Assembly: GCA_014190235.1 (NCBI GenBank)
Contig: BJGC01000018.1
Span: 1 to 46,657 of the forward strand
Length of the DNA stretch: 46,657 nucleotides
From: Actinomycetes bacterium
Lineage (GTDB): Bacteria; Actinomycetota; Acidimicrobiia; Acidimicrobiales; Ilumatobacteraceae
Direction: 5' to 3'
Translations under genes and position numbers: made by a program
The notes under the pieces: generated by a model
What the model saw: the letters and a program-made list of their open reading frames with translations, nothing else
Told to the model about the DNA's origin: nothing
Database searches by the model: none
Shown: one piece after another, positions 34,568 through 42,580 of the stretch
How positions within the stretch are numbered: the first letter of the stretch is position 1
Layout: the number at the start of each line of letters is the position of its first letter

Positions 34568-35940
34568 GACTGAAGTATTTTTAGTGCAGTTGCGTGCGCC
34601 TGTTGAACGCATGCCGGGATGCCGATGCCTCGATAACTTGCGCCTGCAAGATGCACATGCGGAGCGGTGAGGGCGAGTGAGGCTTCGATTTCGGCAAGAC
34701 GCGCAAAATGATAGGGGCGATATTGCGGAAAAGATTCAGGCCACCGAGTGATGCGAGTTTCTTGAGCAACAACATCAATATCAAGATGATGCTTGAGGTC
34801 TGCCAGTGTGAGATTGATGATGACGTCGTCAGTGAGTGATTGGGTGTCGACTCCGTCACGGCCAACTGATGCGCGCACGATCATTGCATCATCGGGCGTT
34901 TTCCAGTGCGCCCACTTATTTGAGCCAAACGAAACAGCAGTCACCCATCGTTGATCGGGCTTTGGCACGAGATAGCCAGCACTCGTGAGTGAGTGTTTCC
35001 ATTGCGATCGGGGGACAGCCAGTGTCAACATGACGACCGATGCGTGAGACCACTGCGATAAATGTTGTGAGGCAATTGGATCGAGTTGCGACAGCAATGG
35101 CGCAGTATGTCGAGCAGGACTCGCCAGCACGATCGCATCGGCTGAGTGTGTGCCGTTGGTGCAGTGCACCACATAAGCAGAGTCCTCGGATTTTTCGATC
35201 TGCGTGACCGCAGAGTCAAGAATAACCCGCGCACCAAGTTCTTGTATTCGTTTGGCGACAGCCGTGATGAGGGATTCCATGCCGCCGATTGGAGATTCAA
35301 AGATGGGTCCAGTTGATGGAGTTTTTGAGCGCGCAGTACGTGCAGCAAGCAACATGCTGCGTTGGTTCATCAACGCAGAAATTTGGGGGACAGATTCGAG
35401 ACTAAAGTTGTCCGTGTCTGCTGCATAAATACTTCCGACAAGGGGATCAACGAGTAATTCTTGGACTTCTCGTCCGAATCGCTTGCGCACCACATAGCCG
35501 ATGCAGTCTTTTGTGTCGGTTGTGCGAGGAAGAAGTGGTTCAAGAGCAGCGCGCGCTTTGCCGCGAGATGAAAACAAACCACTTGTTGCAAAAGATTTTA
35601 TATTGGCCGGAACTCCGAGCATGAGGTCGGTCGGGATGGGATGCAAGCCGTTATGCCATACATGAGCACCAACGGCGCGTGGAGAAGTGAGTGATGCTGC
35701 GAGCCCGACGTCGCGAGCAAGCGTGCTAGCCCACGGAACACGTGAAAGAAATGCATCTGCACCTTCGTCGACTGCGTTGAGTCCTCCAAATGGAGAAGTA
35801 CGAATAACACCACCAATGCGTGAACTCGATTCAAGAACGACAACATCAATGGGTTGCGTTGTTGTCGTTAAAAGAATGTAAGCCGTAGCGAGCCCAGTGA
35901 TTCCGGCTCCCACAACGACGATTCGCTGTGGAGCAATCAT
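34564..35940 (-). CDS. hemY: Protoporphyrinogen/coproporphyrinogen oxidase (HemY/HemG type)
   Basis: The 458-residue FAD enzyme has the N-terminal nucleotide-binding motif VVVGAGITGLATAY (residues 8-21), SRIGGVIRT, DEGADAFLSR, LVDPLVGSIYAADT near residue 165, and the C-terminal VHLAGASYRGIGIP typical of the oxygen-dependent oxidase. It oxidises porphyrinogen to porphyrin. In actinobacteria this enzyme usually acts on coproporphyrinogen in the coproporphyrin-dependent heme pathway, but its companion ChdC is not in this window. The start overlaps the ferrochelatase stop by four bases and the stop overlaps lnt by four bases, giving strong translational coupling. Confidence 0.93.
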   Translation of the reverse strand: MIAPQRIVVVGAGITGLATAYILLTTTTQPIDVVVLESSSRIGGVIRTSPFGGLNAVDEGADAFLSRVPWASTLARDVGLAASLTSPRAVGAHVWHNGLHPIPTDLMLGVPANIKSFATSGLFSSRGKARAALEPLLPRTTDTKDCIGYVVRKRFGREVQELLVDPLVGSIYAADTDNFSLESVPQISALMNQRSMLLAARTARSKTPSTGPIFESPIGGMESLITAVAKRIQELGARVILDSAVTQIEKSEDSAYVVHCTNGTHSADAIVLASPARHTAPLLSQLDPIASQHLSQWSHASVVMLTLAVPRSQWKHSLTSAGYLVPKPDQRWVTAVSFGSNKWAHWKTPDDAMIVRASVGRDGVDTQSLTDDVIINLTLADLKHHLDIDVVAQETRITRWPESFPQYRPYHFARLAEIEASLALTAPHVHLAGASYRGIGIPACVQQAHATALKILQS

Positions 35941-36869
35941 GCGTCGATGACTCGTTGAGCGAGTGCAGACATCACCGCAGAGTCATCATTGACACATGCG
36001 GTGCGGGTGAATTTCAGCCCGAGTGATTGCGCTGCGTGTTCTGCCTCTATATCTAAGTCATACAGAACTTCTAGATGATCTGCGACAAAACCACATGCAC
36101 AGATAAGCACGCCATCTACTGGTTCGTCTGTTGAACGCGTCGCTCCGAGATCTTGAATAACTGCCAAAATATCAGGACCAATCCATGGTTCGGGAGTGCG
36201 ACCAGCAGACTGCCACGCAATAGACCATTGCGACCATTGTGATAATCCAACTGCAGATGCAACAGCCACAGCGGTAGCACGTAATTCTTCTGGGTACGGA
36301 TCTCCGGCGTCGATGATTCGCTGAGGCAACGAGTGTGCAGTGAAAAGAACTTTTGTTCGTTGGGGCATATTCGACAGCTTGAACCGCATGTCAGTTGCTA
36401 AGAAATCAATGAAGGCAGGTTCTGTTGCCCACGATGTGATGGCTTTGACACTTATTCCATGAGGTCGTGCCGCTTCTTCTGCGCGGCCCACATATTGACC
36501 AATCGAGAAAGAAGAAAAATGGGGTGCAAGCACGAGCGCGGTGATATGCGTGAATCCCTTCGCAGCAATGCCTGCAACTGCTTCTTCGATAAATGGTGTG
36601 GCGTGTTTGAGTCCTAAAAATACGGTGTACGTATCAGGGCTTTGAGCGTCGAGGGCACGTTGCAGCGCAGTTTGTTGTGCCTCGGTGAGTTGTTTCAACG
36701 GAGACAAACCACCGATTGCCTCATAGCGATTAGAGAGATCTTGTAGTTGTTCGTCCGTTGGCGCACGACCGCGCCGAATGTCTGTGTAGTACGGCAGGAT
36801 TTCTTCTTTGCTGCGCGGGGTTCCGTACGCCATCAATAACACAGCAGTTTTTTGCGAAGGCGCTGTCAT
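35937..36869 (-). CDS. hemH: Ferrochelatase (coproporphyrin ferrochelatase type)
   Basis: The 310-residue product has LLMAYGTPRSKEEILPYYTDIRRGR near the N-terminus, GLKHATPFIEEAV, catalytic His in FTAHSLPQRI near residue 171, and the conserved late Glu in DHLEVLYDLDIEA near 257. The enzyme inserts ferrous iron into a porphyrin. In actinobacteria the substrate is usually coproporphyrin III. It is soluble or peripherally bound. It overlaps both neighbours by four bases, hemE upstream and hemY downstream, in the order hemE-hemH-hemY. Confidence 0.94.
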   Translation of the reverse strand: MTAPSQKTAVLLMAYGTPRSKEEILPYYTDIRRGRAPTDEQLQDLSNRYEAIGGLSPLKQLTEAQQTALQRALDAQSPDTYTVFLGLKHATPFIEEAVAGIAAKGFTHITALVLAPHFSSFSIGQYVGRAEEAARPHGISVKAITSWATEPAFIDFLATDMRFKLSNMPQRTKVLFTAHSLPQRIIDAGDPYPEELRATAVAVASAVGLSQWSQWSIAWQSAGRTPEPWIGPDILAVIQDLGATRSTDEPVDGVLICACGFVADHLEVLYDLDIEAEHAAQSLGLKFTRTACVNDDSAVMSALAQRVIDA

Positions 36870-37927
36870 CGCGAAGTTCTTTCGTGTACTCGCTGCACGA
36901 CGGACTCAAGAATGGCCGGATCTGTGTTGGGCTGCACACCATGTCCCAGATTAAAAATATGTCCGAGAGCACCTGCGTTATCTGCCAACACAGCATCAAC
37001 GCCAGCGCATGCGATGTCGGGTGTCGACAACACCAAAGCAGGATCGAGGTTGCCCTGCACGAGGGTGTTTGCACCGAGACGTTGACGCGCACTTGCGATG
37101 CTTGTTCGCCAATCAAGTCCGATGATGGAGTTGCCCACGGAGTTCATTGACTCAAGCAAGTGATCGCAACCAATTCCAAAATGAATTCCCGGAGTGCCCG
37201 GGTGTCGGGCCGATAATTGCGAGAACACTTCAGCAGTGTGCGGACGCACAAAGGTGTCGTAGTCGGAGCGAGACAACGCACCGGCCCATGAGTCAAACAA
37301 CTGAAATGCCTCAGCGCCCGCAGACACCTGAGCAGAGATAAAAGTAACTGAGTGCTGTGTGAGGCGTTCCATTATTTCGTGCCACAACATGGTGTCAGTT
37401 CGCATTAATGCTTTGGTGTGCTCGTATGTGCGACTTGGTTTGCCTTCTATGAGGTAACTCGCCACAGTAAAAGGTGCTCCAGCAAACGCCAACAACGGGA
37501 CGTCGAGTTCTTTTGTGAGCATGAGTACGGTATCGGTGACATAAGAAATGTCATCAAGCACGAGTGCTCGTAGTCGTGCCAGATCAGCAGAACTGCGAAG
37601 CGGCCACTGGGCCACTGGTCCGGTGCCCGGTGCAACATCGATTCCAAAACCAACGGCATGTGCTGGTACGACTATGTCACTAAACAAGACGGCAGCATCG
37701 ACGCCATATCGCTCGACGGGCTGCAGAGTAATGCGCGCAGCCAACTCTGGGTTTTTGATTGCATCTAAAATACTGCCGTCACCGCGGATAGCGCGATACT
37801 CAGGCAAACTGCGTCCTGCTTGGCGCATAAACCACACAGGTGTATGTGCAGGCTGAATGCCGCGGGCGGCACAGAGAAATGGATCGTTATCGCGACTTGT
37901 CACAGGTACACGAACGCTATCGGACAC
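36866..37927 (-). CDS. hemE: Uroporphyrinogen decarboxylase
   Basis: The 353-residue TIM-barrel enzyme has WFMRQAGRSLPEYR near residues 32-45, with the substrate-binding arginines, then AVLFSDIVVPAHAVG with the key Asp, GAPFTVASYLIEG, and HFGIGCDHLL. It removes four acetate carboxyl groups from uroporphyrinogen III to give coproporphyrinogen III. The ATG 37927 lies three bases after the M48 peptidase stop, and its end overlaps hemH by four bases. It is therefore translationally linked to the heme operon. Confidence 0.95.
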   Translation of the reverse strand: MSDSVRVPVTSRDNDPFLCAARGIQPAHTPVWFMRQAGRSLPEYRAIRGDGSILDAIKNPELAARITLQPVERYGVDAAVLFSDIVVPAHAVGFGIDVAPGTGPVAQWPLRSSADLARLRALVLDDISYVTDTVLMLTKELDVPLLAFAGAPFTVASYLIEGKPSRTYEHTKALMRTDTMLWHEIMERLTQHSVTFISAQVSAGAEAFQLFDSWAGALSRSDYDTFVRPHTAEVFSQLSARHPGTPGIHFGIGCDHLLESMNSVGNSIIGLDWRTSIASARQRLGANTLVQGNLDPALVLSTPDIACAGVDAVLADNAGALGHIFNLGHGVQPNTDPAILESVVQRVHERTSR

Positions 37928-37930
37928 CTC

Positions 37931-38851
37931 TCAATGTTGGCGGGGTGAGCGAGAAGTCCGTTGCCGAATTTGAGCGTCGATTCGTGCCACGCGAGTACGT
38001 GCTGGCGGATGTGATGACACGATGCGATCACGCCAATTACTGGGTCTTTCGCCACCGCCCTGCTCGATCACTTTGCGCAATGCGGACGACAACTCGCGGC
38101 CGAATCCCATCTCAACGGCGTGAGCATCAGCGACAAATTCAGCACCTTTCCCGACAAAATTTCCGACGGACTGAGCAAGACGCAAGTCAGCGATAAAGAG
38201 CCACGCAATAATTGTGATTATTCCGGTAGAGATACGACCGAGCAGATTAAGTGCAGAAGAACTCGGCGTCAGAGATTCGGTGGCAGCTTGCGCAACGTTT
38301 TGAAAAAAGAATCCAATATGCGCAAGCAAGATGATAGGAATGCTTAACCACTGGCCAACAGTCAACGCAATTGTGTGTGATCCGATATGGTGTCGTAATT
38401 CATGTGCAAGGACCCCAGTGAGTTCTTCGTGCGTGAGTTCGGCAACTGCAAAACTTGAGACGACAACGAGGTGTCCTCCGCATGCAAATGCATTGAGGTC
38501 GTCGGCGTCAATCACTGCAAGAACAAACTTGTTCGGAGCAATGTGGTGTGCTTGCGCTACTACTAACCATGCACGCTGAAGATCATCACGTTCTTCGCGA
38601 TTGGGTTTTCGTGCACCCAGAAGTCGGCGCAAAAATAAAAGTTGTGTTGGCTTCCAGAACAACACGACACACAGCAATAACCACACGCCTGCAAAAGTCA
38701 GATACGAAATCTGATGGAATAACGATGTCACCCACCAAAAAACACCAACAGCGATCGCCCACGCAGGCAAAAGGGCAATCACAGGCATGACCGCCGTAAT
38801 GGCCACCCTGTCGATGGTGCGTGTTCGAGAGGATCCAGGCACACGAGGCAT
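37931..38851 (-). CDS. M48 family metallopeptidase (HtpX-like), membrane-bound
   Basis: The 306-residue protein has two N-terminal membrane helices (ITAVMPVIALLPAWAIAVGVF and a second at LTFAGVWLLLCVVLF), then the zinc motif HELRHH near residue 148 (HExxH) and a later membrane region (GRISTGIITIIAWLFI). The third zinc ligand is the Glu in GAEFVADAHAVEMG. M48 peptidases degrade misfolded or damaged membrane proteins. Its gene is first in the heme operon, three bases before hemE. It may act on membrane protein quality control or be linked to heme synthesis, a point not shown by sequence. Confidence 0.88.
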   Translation of the reverse strand: MPRVPGSSRTRTIDRVAITAVMPVIALLPAWAIAVGVFWWVTSLFHQISYLTFAGVWLLLCVVLFWKPTQLLFLRRLLGARKPNREERDDLQRAWLVVAQAHHIAPNKFVLAVIDADDLNAFACGGHLVVVSSFAVAELTHEELTGVLAHELRHHIGSHTIALTVGQWLSIPIILLAHIGFFFQNVAQAATESLTPSSSALNLLGRISTGIITIIAWLFIADLRLAQSVGNFVGKGAEFVADAHAVEMGFGRELSSALRKVIEQGGGERPSNWRDRIVSSHPPARTRVARIDAQIRQRTSRSPRQH

Positions 38852-38919
38852 GATGACAAGTAGACCAGCACTGAGGCTCTAGGTCAATGACCGTATTCAA
38901 GTTTTGTTTTACCTTCATC

Positions 38920-38925
38920 TACACT
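38920..38925 (+). promoter_or_regulatory. -10-like box for the ferredoxin gene
   Basis: TACACT ends 7 bases before the ATG at 38933, with no Shine-Dalgarno sequence between. The divergent M48 operon starts 82 bases away. Confidence 0.4.
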
Positions 38926-38932
38926 TGAGCCC

Positions 38933-39244
38933 ATGGGTGCAACGCGGGCAGAACGCATTGAACTGCGGCAACGCAATCCGAAGTGGAAGAACCCGCCTCT
39001 GTTTATTGATATGTCGATCTGTATTAACTGTGATGCGTGCTTGCGACACTGCCCGGAGCAGTTGGGTGCCATCTTTAACCACGGCATTGACGTGGTGATC
39101 GTTCCTGAACTTTGCAGCGGCTGTGACAAGTGCTTGCCTGTGTGTCCAGTCGACTGCATTCACCCTTTCCCTGACTGGGAAAAGACCGGCTATCCCATTG
39201 ATTGGTGGGAAGAGCCAGGCAGTAGCAACGATCCATATCAATAG
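38933..39244 (+). CDS. Two [4Fe-4S] ferredoxin
   Basis: The 103-residue protein has two ferredoxin motifs, CINCDACLRHCP near residues 31-42 and CSGCDKCLPVCP near 62-73, each with CxxCxxCxxxCP, so it should bind two [4Fe-4S] clusters. It has an N-terminal basic extension and a C-terminal tail with WW and acidic residues. It is probably a soluble electron carrier; possible partners in the window include the Rieske oxygenase and the photolyase, but neither link is shown. The next gene starts 40 bases later and has its own ribosome site, so the two may be co-transcribed. Confidence 0.9.
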   Translation: MGATRAERIELRQRNPKWKNPPLFIDMSICINCDACLRHCPEQLGAIFNHGIDVVIVPELCSGCDKCLPVCPVDCIHPFPDWEKTGYPIDWWEEPGSSNDPYQ

Positions 39245-39284
39245 GAATACAGTCAGGGACGAACAAGACGAGGAGATATCTGAC

Positions 39285-40043
39285 ATGACAGCACCAACAA
39301 TTCCAGGAACAGAGCCAATGTCACATGTGGCAACTGGGTCGATAGGCGTGCTCGTAGTGCACGGCTTTACGGGCAATCCCGGAAGCATGCGCGGATTAGC
39401 AAATGCGTTTGTCGCAGCAGGGTTTCATGTCGAGATGCCTCAACTTGCAGGTCATGGCACAGCAGTCGAAGACATGGTGCCCACGCGATGGGCTGACTGG
39501 ACACGCGATGCAGATGCGGCGTATGAGCGGTTGGCACAACGCGCGAGCAAGATTGTGGTGGCAGGTTTGTCAATGGGTGGTTCTCTTACATTATGGCTCG
39601 CAACGCAACATCCTGAGTTGTGCGGAATCATCTGCGTCAACCCAGCAACAATGCCCCTGCCAACGGCGCTTGTAGATGCAGTGCAGGGAATGCTTGATTC
39701 CGGTGAAGTACAGATTGAAGCAATCGGCAGTGACATTGCTGATCCTGATGTTGTGGAGAAGGCGTATCAAGCAACACCATTAGCGCCACTGATGTCGTTC
39801 CAAAAAGATGGACTTGTGCCGTTGTCGCAACGCTATGGAGATATTGCGATGTCGTTGTTGTTGTTCACGTCCACGCAAGATCATGTTGTGTCACCATCTG
39901 ATAGCGATGCACTCGCTGCAACATATGGTGGGGCAGTAGAGCGAGTCATCCTTGAGCGTAGTTATCACGTAGCAACTCAGGACTATGACCGCGAAATTAT
40001 TTTTGAAAAGTCTGTTGATTTTGTTCGCAAGATGACGGCGTAA
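39285..40043 (+). CDS. Alpha/beta hydrolase, carboxylesterase/monoacylglycerol-lipase-like
   Basis: The 252-residue protein has LVVHGFTGNPGSMRGLA near residues 25-41, the nucleophile elbow GLSMGG, a catalytic Asp in STQDHVVSPSD near the end, and His in LERSYHVATQDYD. It resembles the Est30 carboxylesterase/serine-aminopeptidase-like (Hydrolase_4) group acting on short to medium acyl esters. AGGAG at 39271-39275 lies 9 bases before ATG 39285, which sets the start; the open frame extends upstream into the ferredoxin gene but does not look used. Lgt begins 4 bases after its stop. Confidence 0.88.
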   Translation: MTAPTIPGTEPMSHVATGSIGVLVVHGFTGNPGSMRGLANAFVAAGFHVEMPQLAGHGTAVEDMVPTRWADWTRDADAAYERLAQRASKIVVAGLSMGGSLTLWLATQHPELCGIICVNPATMPLPTALVDAVQGMLDSGEVQIEAIGSDIADPDVVEKAYQATPLAPLMSFQKDGLVPLSQRYGDIAMSLLLFTSTQDHVVSPSDSDALAATYGGAVERVILERSYHVATQDYDREIIFEKSVDFVRKMTA

Positions 40044-40047
40044 GCAG

Positions 40048-40905
40048 TTGCTGAATTCGTTCGTCGCTTCTCTTCCGAGTCCATCATCAGGCGTACTCAA
40101 TATTGGACCGCTACACCTCAACGCGTACGGACTCATGATCGCGCTCGGCGTGATCGCAGCAGTACGGTTGGCGAGTAAGCGTCTTGAAGCTCAAGGTGTT
40201 GGATCGCGAGATGACATGTCATCGATTGCGATGTGGGCTGTGCCAGCCGGAGTCGTTGGATCGCGTTTGTATCACGTCATCACCGACTGGAGCCGTTTTG
40301 ATGGTGACGTTGTTGAGATGGCCAAGATCTGGAAAGGCGGACTCGGAATCTGGGGTGGCATTGCCCTGGGCGTGCCTGTTGGCTTGTACGTGGCGCATCG
40401 TCGTGGCTTATCTACCGGGCCGGCATTGACGTGTGTGGTGCCTGCGTTGCCGTTGGCGCAGGCGATTGGTCGGTGGGGCAATTGGTGGAATCAAGAATTA
40501 TTTGGGCGTGCCACAACATTGCCGTGGGGTCTTGAAATATCGCCAGACAAGACAATGGCTGCCGGTTTTCCGGTTGGCACCGTTTTTCATCCGACATTTT
40601 TATATGAATCAATTGCATGTGTCGTGATATGTATTGGGTTACTTGCGCTAGATCGACGAATGCCGATGCGACCAGGACGTTTGTTTTTTGTGTACACCGC
40701 CAGCTATACGGCGTTTCGATTTTTCATCGAAGGAATCCGTATTGATCCCGCCCACCACGTGGGTGGATTACGCATCAACCAGTGGGTGTCATTGGTGATA
40801 TTTAGTCTCTCAGTACTCGTTTTAGCGACTGATCGCTGGCGTGGGGGCACTGTCCAACTAGAGCAACCCGAGGATGCAGGCTCTACGGTAGACACCTATG
40901 AGTGA
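40048..40905 (+). CDS. lgt: Prolipoprotein diacylglyceryl transferase
   Basis: The 285-residue integral membrane protein has several helices and Lgt hallmarks: YGLMIALGVIAAV near residue 27, GSRLYHVITDW near 72, GGLGIWGGIALG near 90, and the signature GRWGNWWNQELFGR near 141 (GRxGNFxNxE type). The enzyme moves diacylglycerol from a phospholipid to the cysteine of a prolipoprotein. It would act on the FKBP lipoprotein of this window. TTG 40048 is the only in-frame start near the family start. It overlaps the enoyl-CoA hydratase gene by 8 bases. Confidence 0.92.
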   Translation: MLNSFVASLPSPSSGVLNIGPLHLNAYGLMIALGVIAAVRLASKRLEAQGVGSRDDMSSIAMWAVPAGVVGSRLYHVITDWSRFDGDVVEMAKIWKGGLGIWGGIALGVPVGLYVAHRRGLSTGPALTCVVPALPLAQAIGRWGNWWNQELFGRATTLPWGLEISPDKTMAAGFPVGTVFHPTFLYESIACVVICIGLLALDRRMPMRPGRLFFVYTASYTAFRFFIEGIRIDPAHHVGGLRINQWVSLVIFSLSVLVLATDRWRGGTVQLEQPEDAGSTVDTYE

Positions 40906-41701
40906 CCCAGTACTGTACGAATTTCACGAACCAGGTGTTGGTGTCATCACCTTTAATCGCCCCGAGCGCATGAACGCATGGACTCCAGAAATGGGGACAA
41001 TGTATTTCAACTACATCGATCAATGCGTTGCCGATCCTAAGGTGCGCGTAATTGTGGTGACGGGTGCAGGTCGCGGATACTGCGCAGGTGCGGATATGGA
41101 TTCGTTGCAACAAATTGAATCATCATCGGGTGCTGATCGCGATCCAAGTCGTGCTGCTGGTAGTCGCGTGCAGATTGAGATCACCACAATTCCAAAACCA
41201 GTGATTGCAGCAGTTAATGGTGCATGCGCTGGACTCGGACTTGTGCAGGCGTTGATGTGCGACATTCGCTTTGCTGCGGCAGGGGCCAAATTCACGACGG
41301 CGTTTGCTAAACGAGGGTTGATTGCTGAATACGGCGTGTCATGGATCTTGCCTCGACTCGTTGGTCCCGCGCGCGCAATGGACCTGTTGTTCTCGAGCAG
41401 AATCGTGTTGGCAGAAGAAGCCCAAGAAATGGGCATGGTCAATACAGTCGTGCCCGCAGATCAACTCATGGAATACACAATGGCGTACGCCGCAGACATT
41501 GCTCGCGATGTTTCTCCGACATCAATCTCAATCATGAAGCGTCAGGTCTATGGCGATTACAACCAAAATCTTGATACCGCCGGTAAAACCGCAGTGGAAC
41601 TGATGATCGAGTCATTTGGTCGACCAGACTTTGCCGAAGGCGTTTCTAGTTTTGTGCAGAAACGACAGGCTGAGTTTCCGTCTGTTAATCCAAACGCGTA
41701 A
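40898..41701 (+). CDS. Enoyl-CoA hydratase/isomerase family protein
   Basis: The 267-residue crotonase-family protein has FNRPERMNAWTPEM near residue 16, GRGYCAGADMDSL with the oxyanion-hole Gly, and VNGACAGLGLVQALMCDIRFA; the catalytic Glu is near AKRGLIAEYGVSWIL. It hydrates or isomerises an enoyl-CoA in beta-oxidation. The start overlaps lgt by 8 bases, suggesting translational coupling, and the end overlaps galT on the other strand by 17 bases. Substrate chain length is unknown. A link with the acyl-CoA dehydrogenase elsewhere in the window is plausible. Confidence 0.92.
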   Translation: MSDPVLYEFHEPGVGVITFNRPERMNAWTPEMGTMYFNYIDQCVADPKVRVIVVTGAGRGYCAGADMDSLQQIESSSGADRDPSRAAGSRVQIEITTIPKPVIAAVNGACAGLGLVQALMCDIRFAAAGAKFTTAFAKRGLIAEYGVSWILPRLVGPARAMDLLFSSRIVLAEEAQEMGMVNTVVPADQLMEYTMAYAADIARDVSPTSISIMKRQVYGDYNQNLDTAGKTAVELMIESFGRPDFAEGVSSFVQKRQAEFPSVNPNA

Positions 41702-42542
41702 ACAACTCTCGCAAAGTAGCAGCAAGTTCTTCCGGAACAACTGGAGTAAAATACTCACCTGTTGACACTTCTGCTGCCGCGATATAGCGCATCACACCCG
41801 CAGCCCGCCACGGTGACACGATTTCAATGTTCATGTGCGCAGACGTATCGGTACTGCTGAAATCACGCTGATTGATCCACATCATGTAGGGCAGTGGTTG
41901 CTGATACATCGCGTCAAGAGCACGCACTGTGCGTTGCAAGACTCGTGCGAGGTCTTCAAGTTGTGCTGTTGACAATGATGGCAGGTCACTGACAGCTGTT
42001 GTCGGCCAGATCTCGAGTGCCACCGGATATTCAGAGGCAAAAGCAACAGCCACGTTCCACTCACTGCTTTGGTCCACTACGAGATCGGGCTGTGACTGCG
42101 GGGTCCATCGGAGTCGTTGCTGCGAGCGTTGGGGCACATGATCAAAGGCATACAACTGTCCGTGTGGATGATCAATGGTGGCACCAACAGCAGCACCACG
42201 ATTTTCAAAAATCAAGACAGTGGCAACATCGGCTCGCGCACTGTGATGCTTTGTTCGTTCAACCCACATATCAATCAGTGTGCGGATTGCCCTGATTGAG
42301 AGTGTCGCTAGTGATGCATCGTGCTGCGATGAATACAACAAAACCTCACAGCGGTCATCAGCTAATGCAGGCCAACGATTAACAAACCACTTGGTGTCAT
42401 AGGGCTCTGGGGTCTCACGTCCGCCCACGCAAAACGGACATGCTGGATCGATGTCGGTTGCGGTGTTGGGGCGAGTTTGGCGCGACTGCACCACATGTAC
42501 GCGTGTGTGGTGGGTGGGATGAACGCGGTCGGTCGGTTGCAC
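41685..42542 (-). CDS. galT: Galactose-1-phosphate uridylyltransferase
   Basis: The 285-residue protein has CPFC (zinc ligands) near residue 35, KWFVNRWPAL, FENRGAAVG, and the active-site HPHGQLYAF with the nucleophilic His, followed by LEIWP. GalT moves UMP between UDP-glucose and galactose-1-phosphate in the Leloir pathway. It is shorter than the roughly 350-residue E. coli enzyme, as in several actinobacterial forms. The GTG start lies 38 bases from the start of a divergent alpha-galactosidase gene. Galactokinase and epimerase genes are not in the window. Confidence 0.9.
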   Translation of the reverse strand: MQPTDRVHPTHHTRVHVVQSRQTRPNTATDIDPACPFCVGGRETPEPYDTKWFVNRWPALADDRCEVLLYSSQHDASLATLSIRAIRTLIDMWVERTKHHSARADVATVLIFENRGAAVGATIDHPHGQLYAFDHVPQRSQQRLRWTPQSQPDLVVDQSSEWNVAVAFASEYPVALEIWPTTAVSDLPSLSTAQLEDLARVLQRTVRALDAMYQQPLPYMMWINQRDFSSTDTSAHMNIEIVSPWRAAGVMRYIAAAEVSTGEYFTPVVPEELAATLRELFTRLD

Positions 42543-42567
42543 GGTGCCTAGTCTGACACTTTGCGAG

Positions 42568-42573
42568 TACCGT
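42568..42573 (+). promoter_or_regulatory. -10-like box for alpha-galactosidase gene
   Basis: TACCGT ends 7 bases before GTG 42581. The opposing galT start is at 42542, so both promoters must overlap within the 38-base gap and neighbouring coding sequence. Confidence 0.35.
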
Positions 42574-42580
42574 AACTGCA

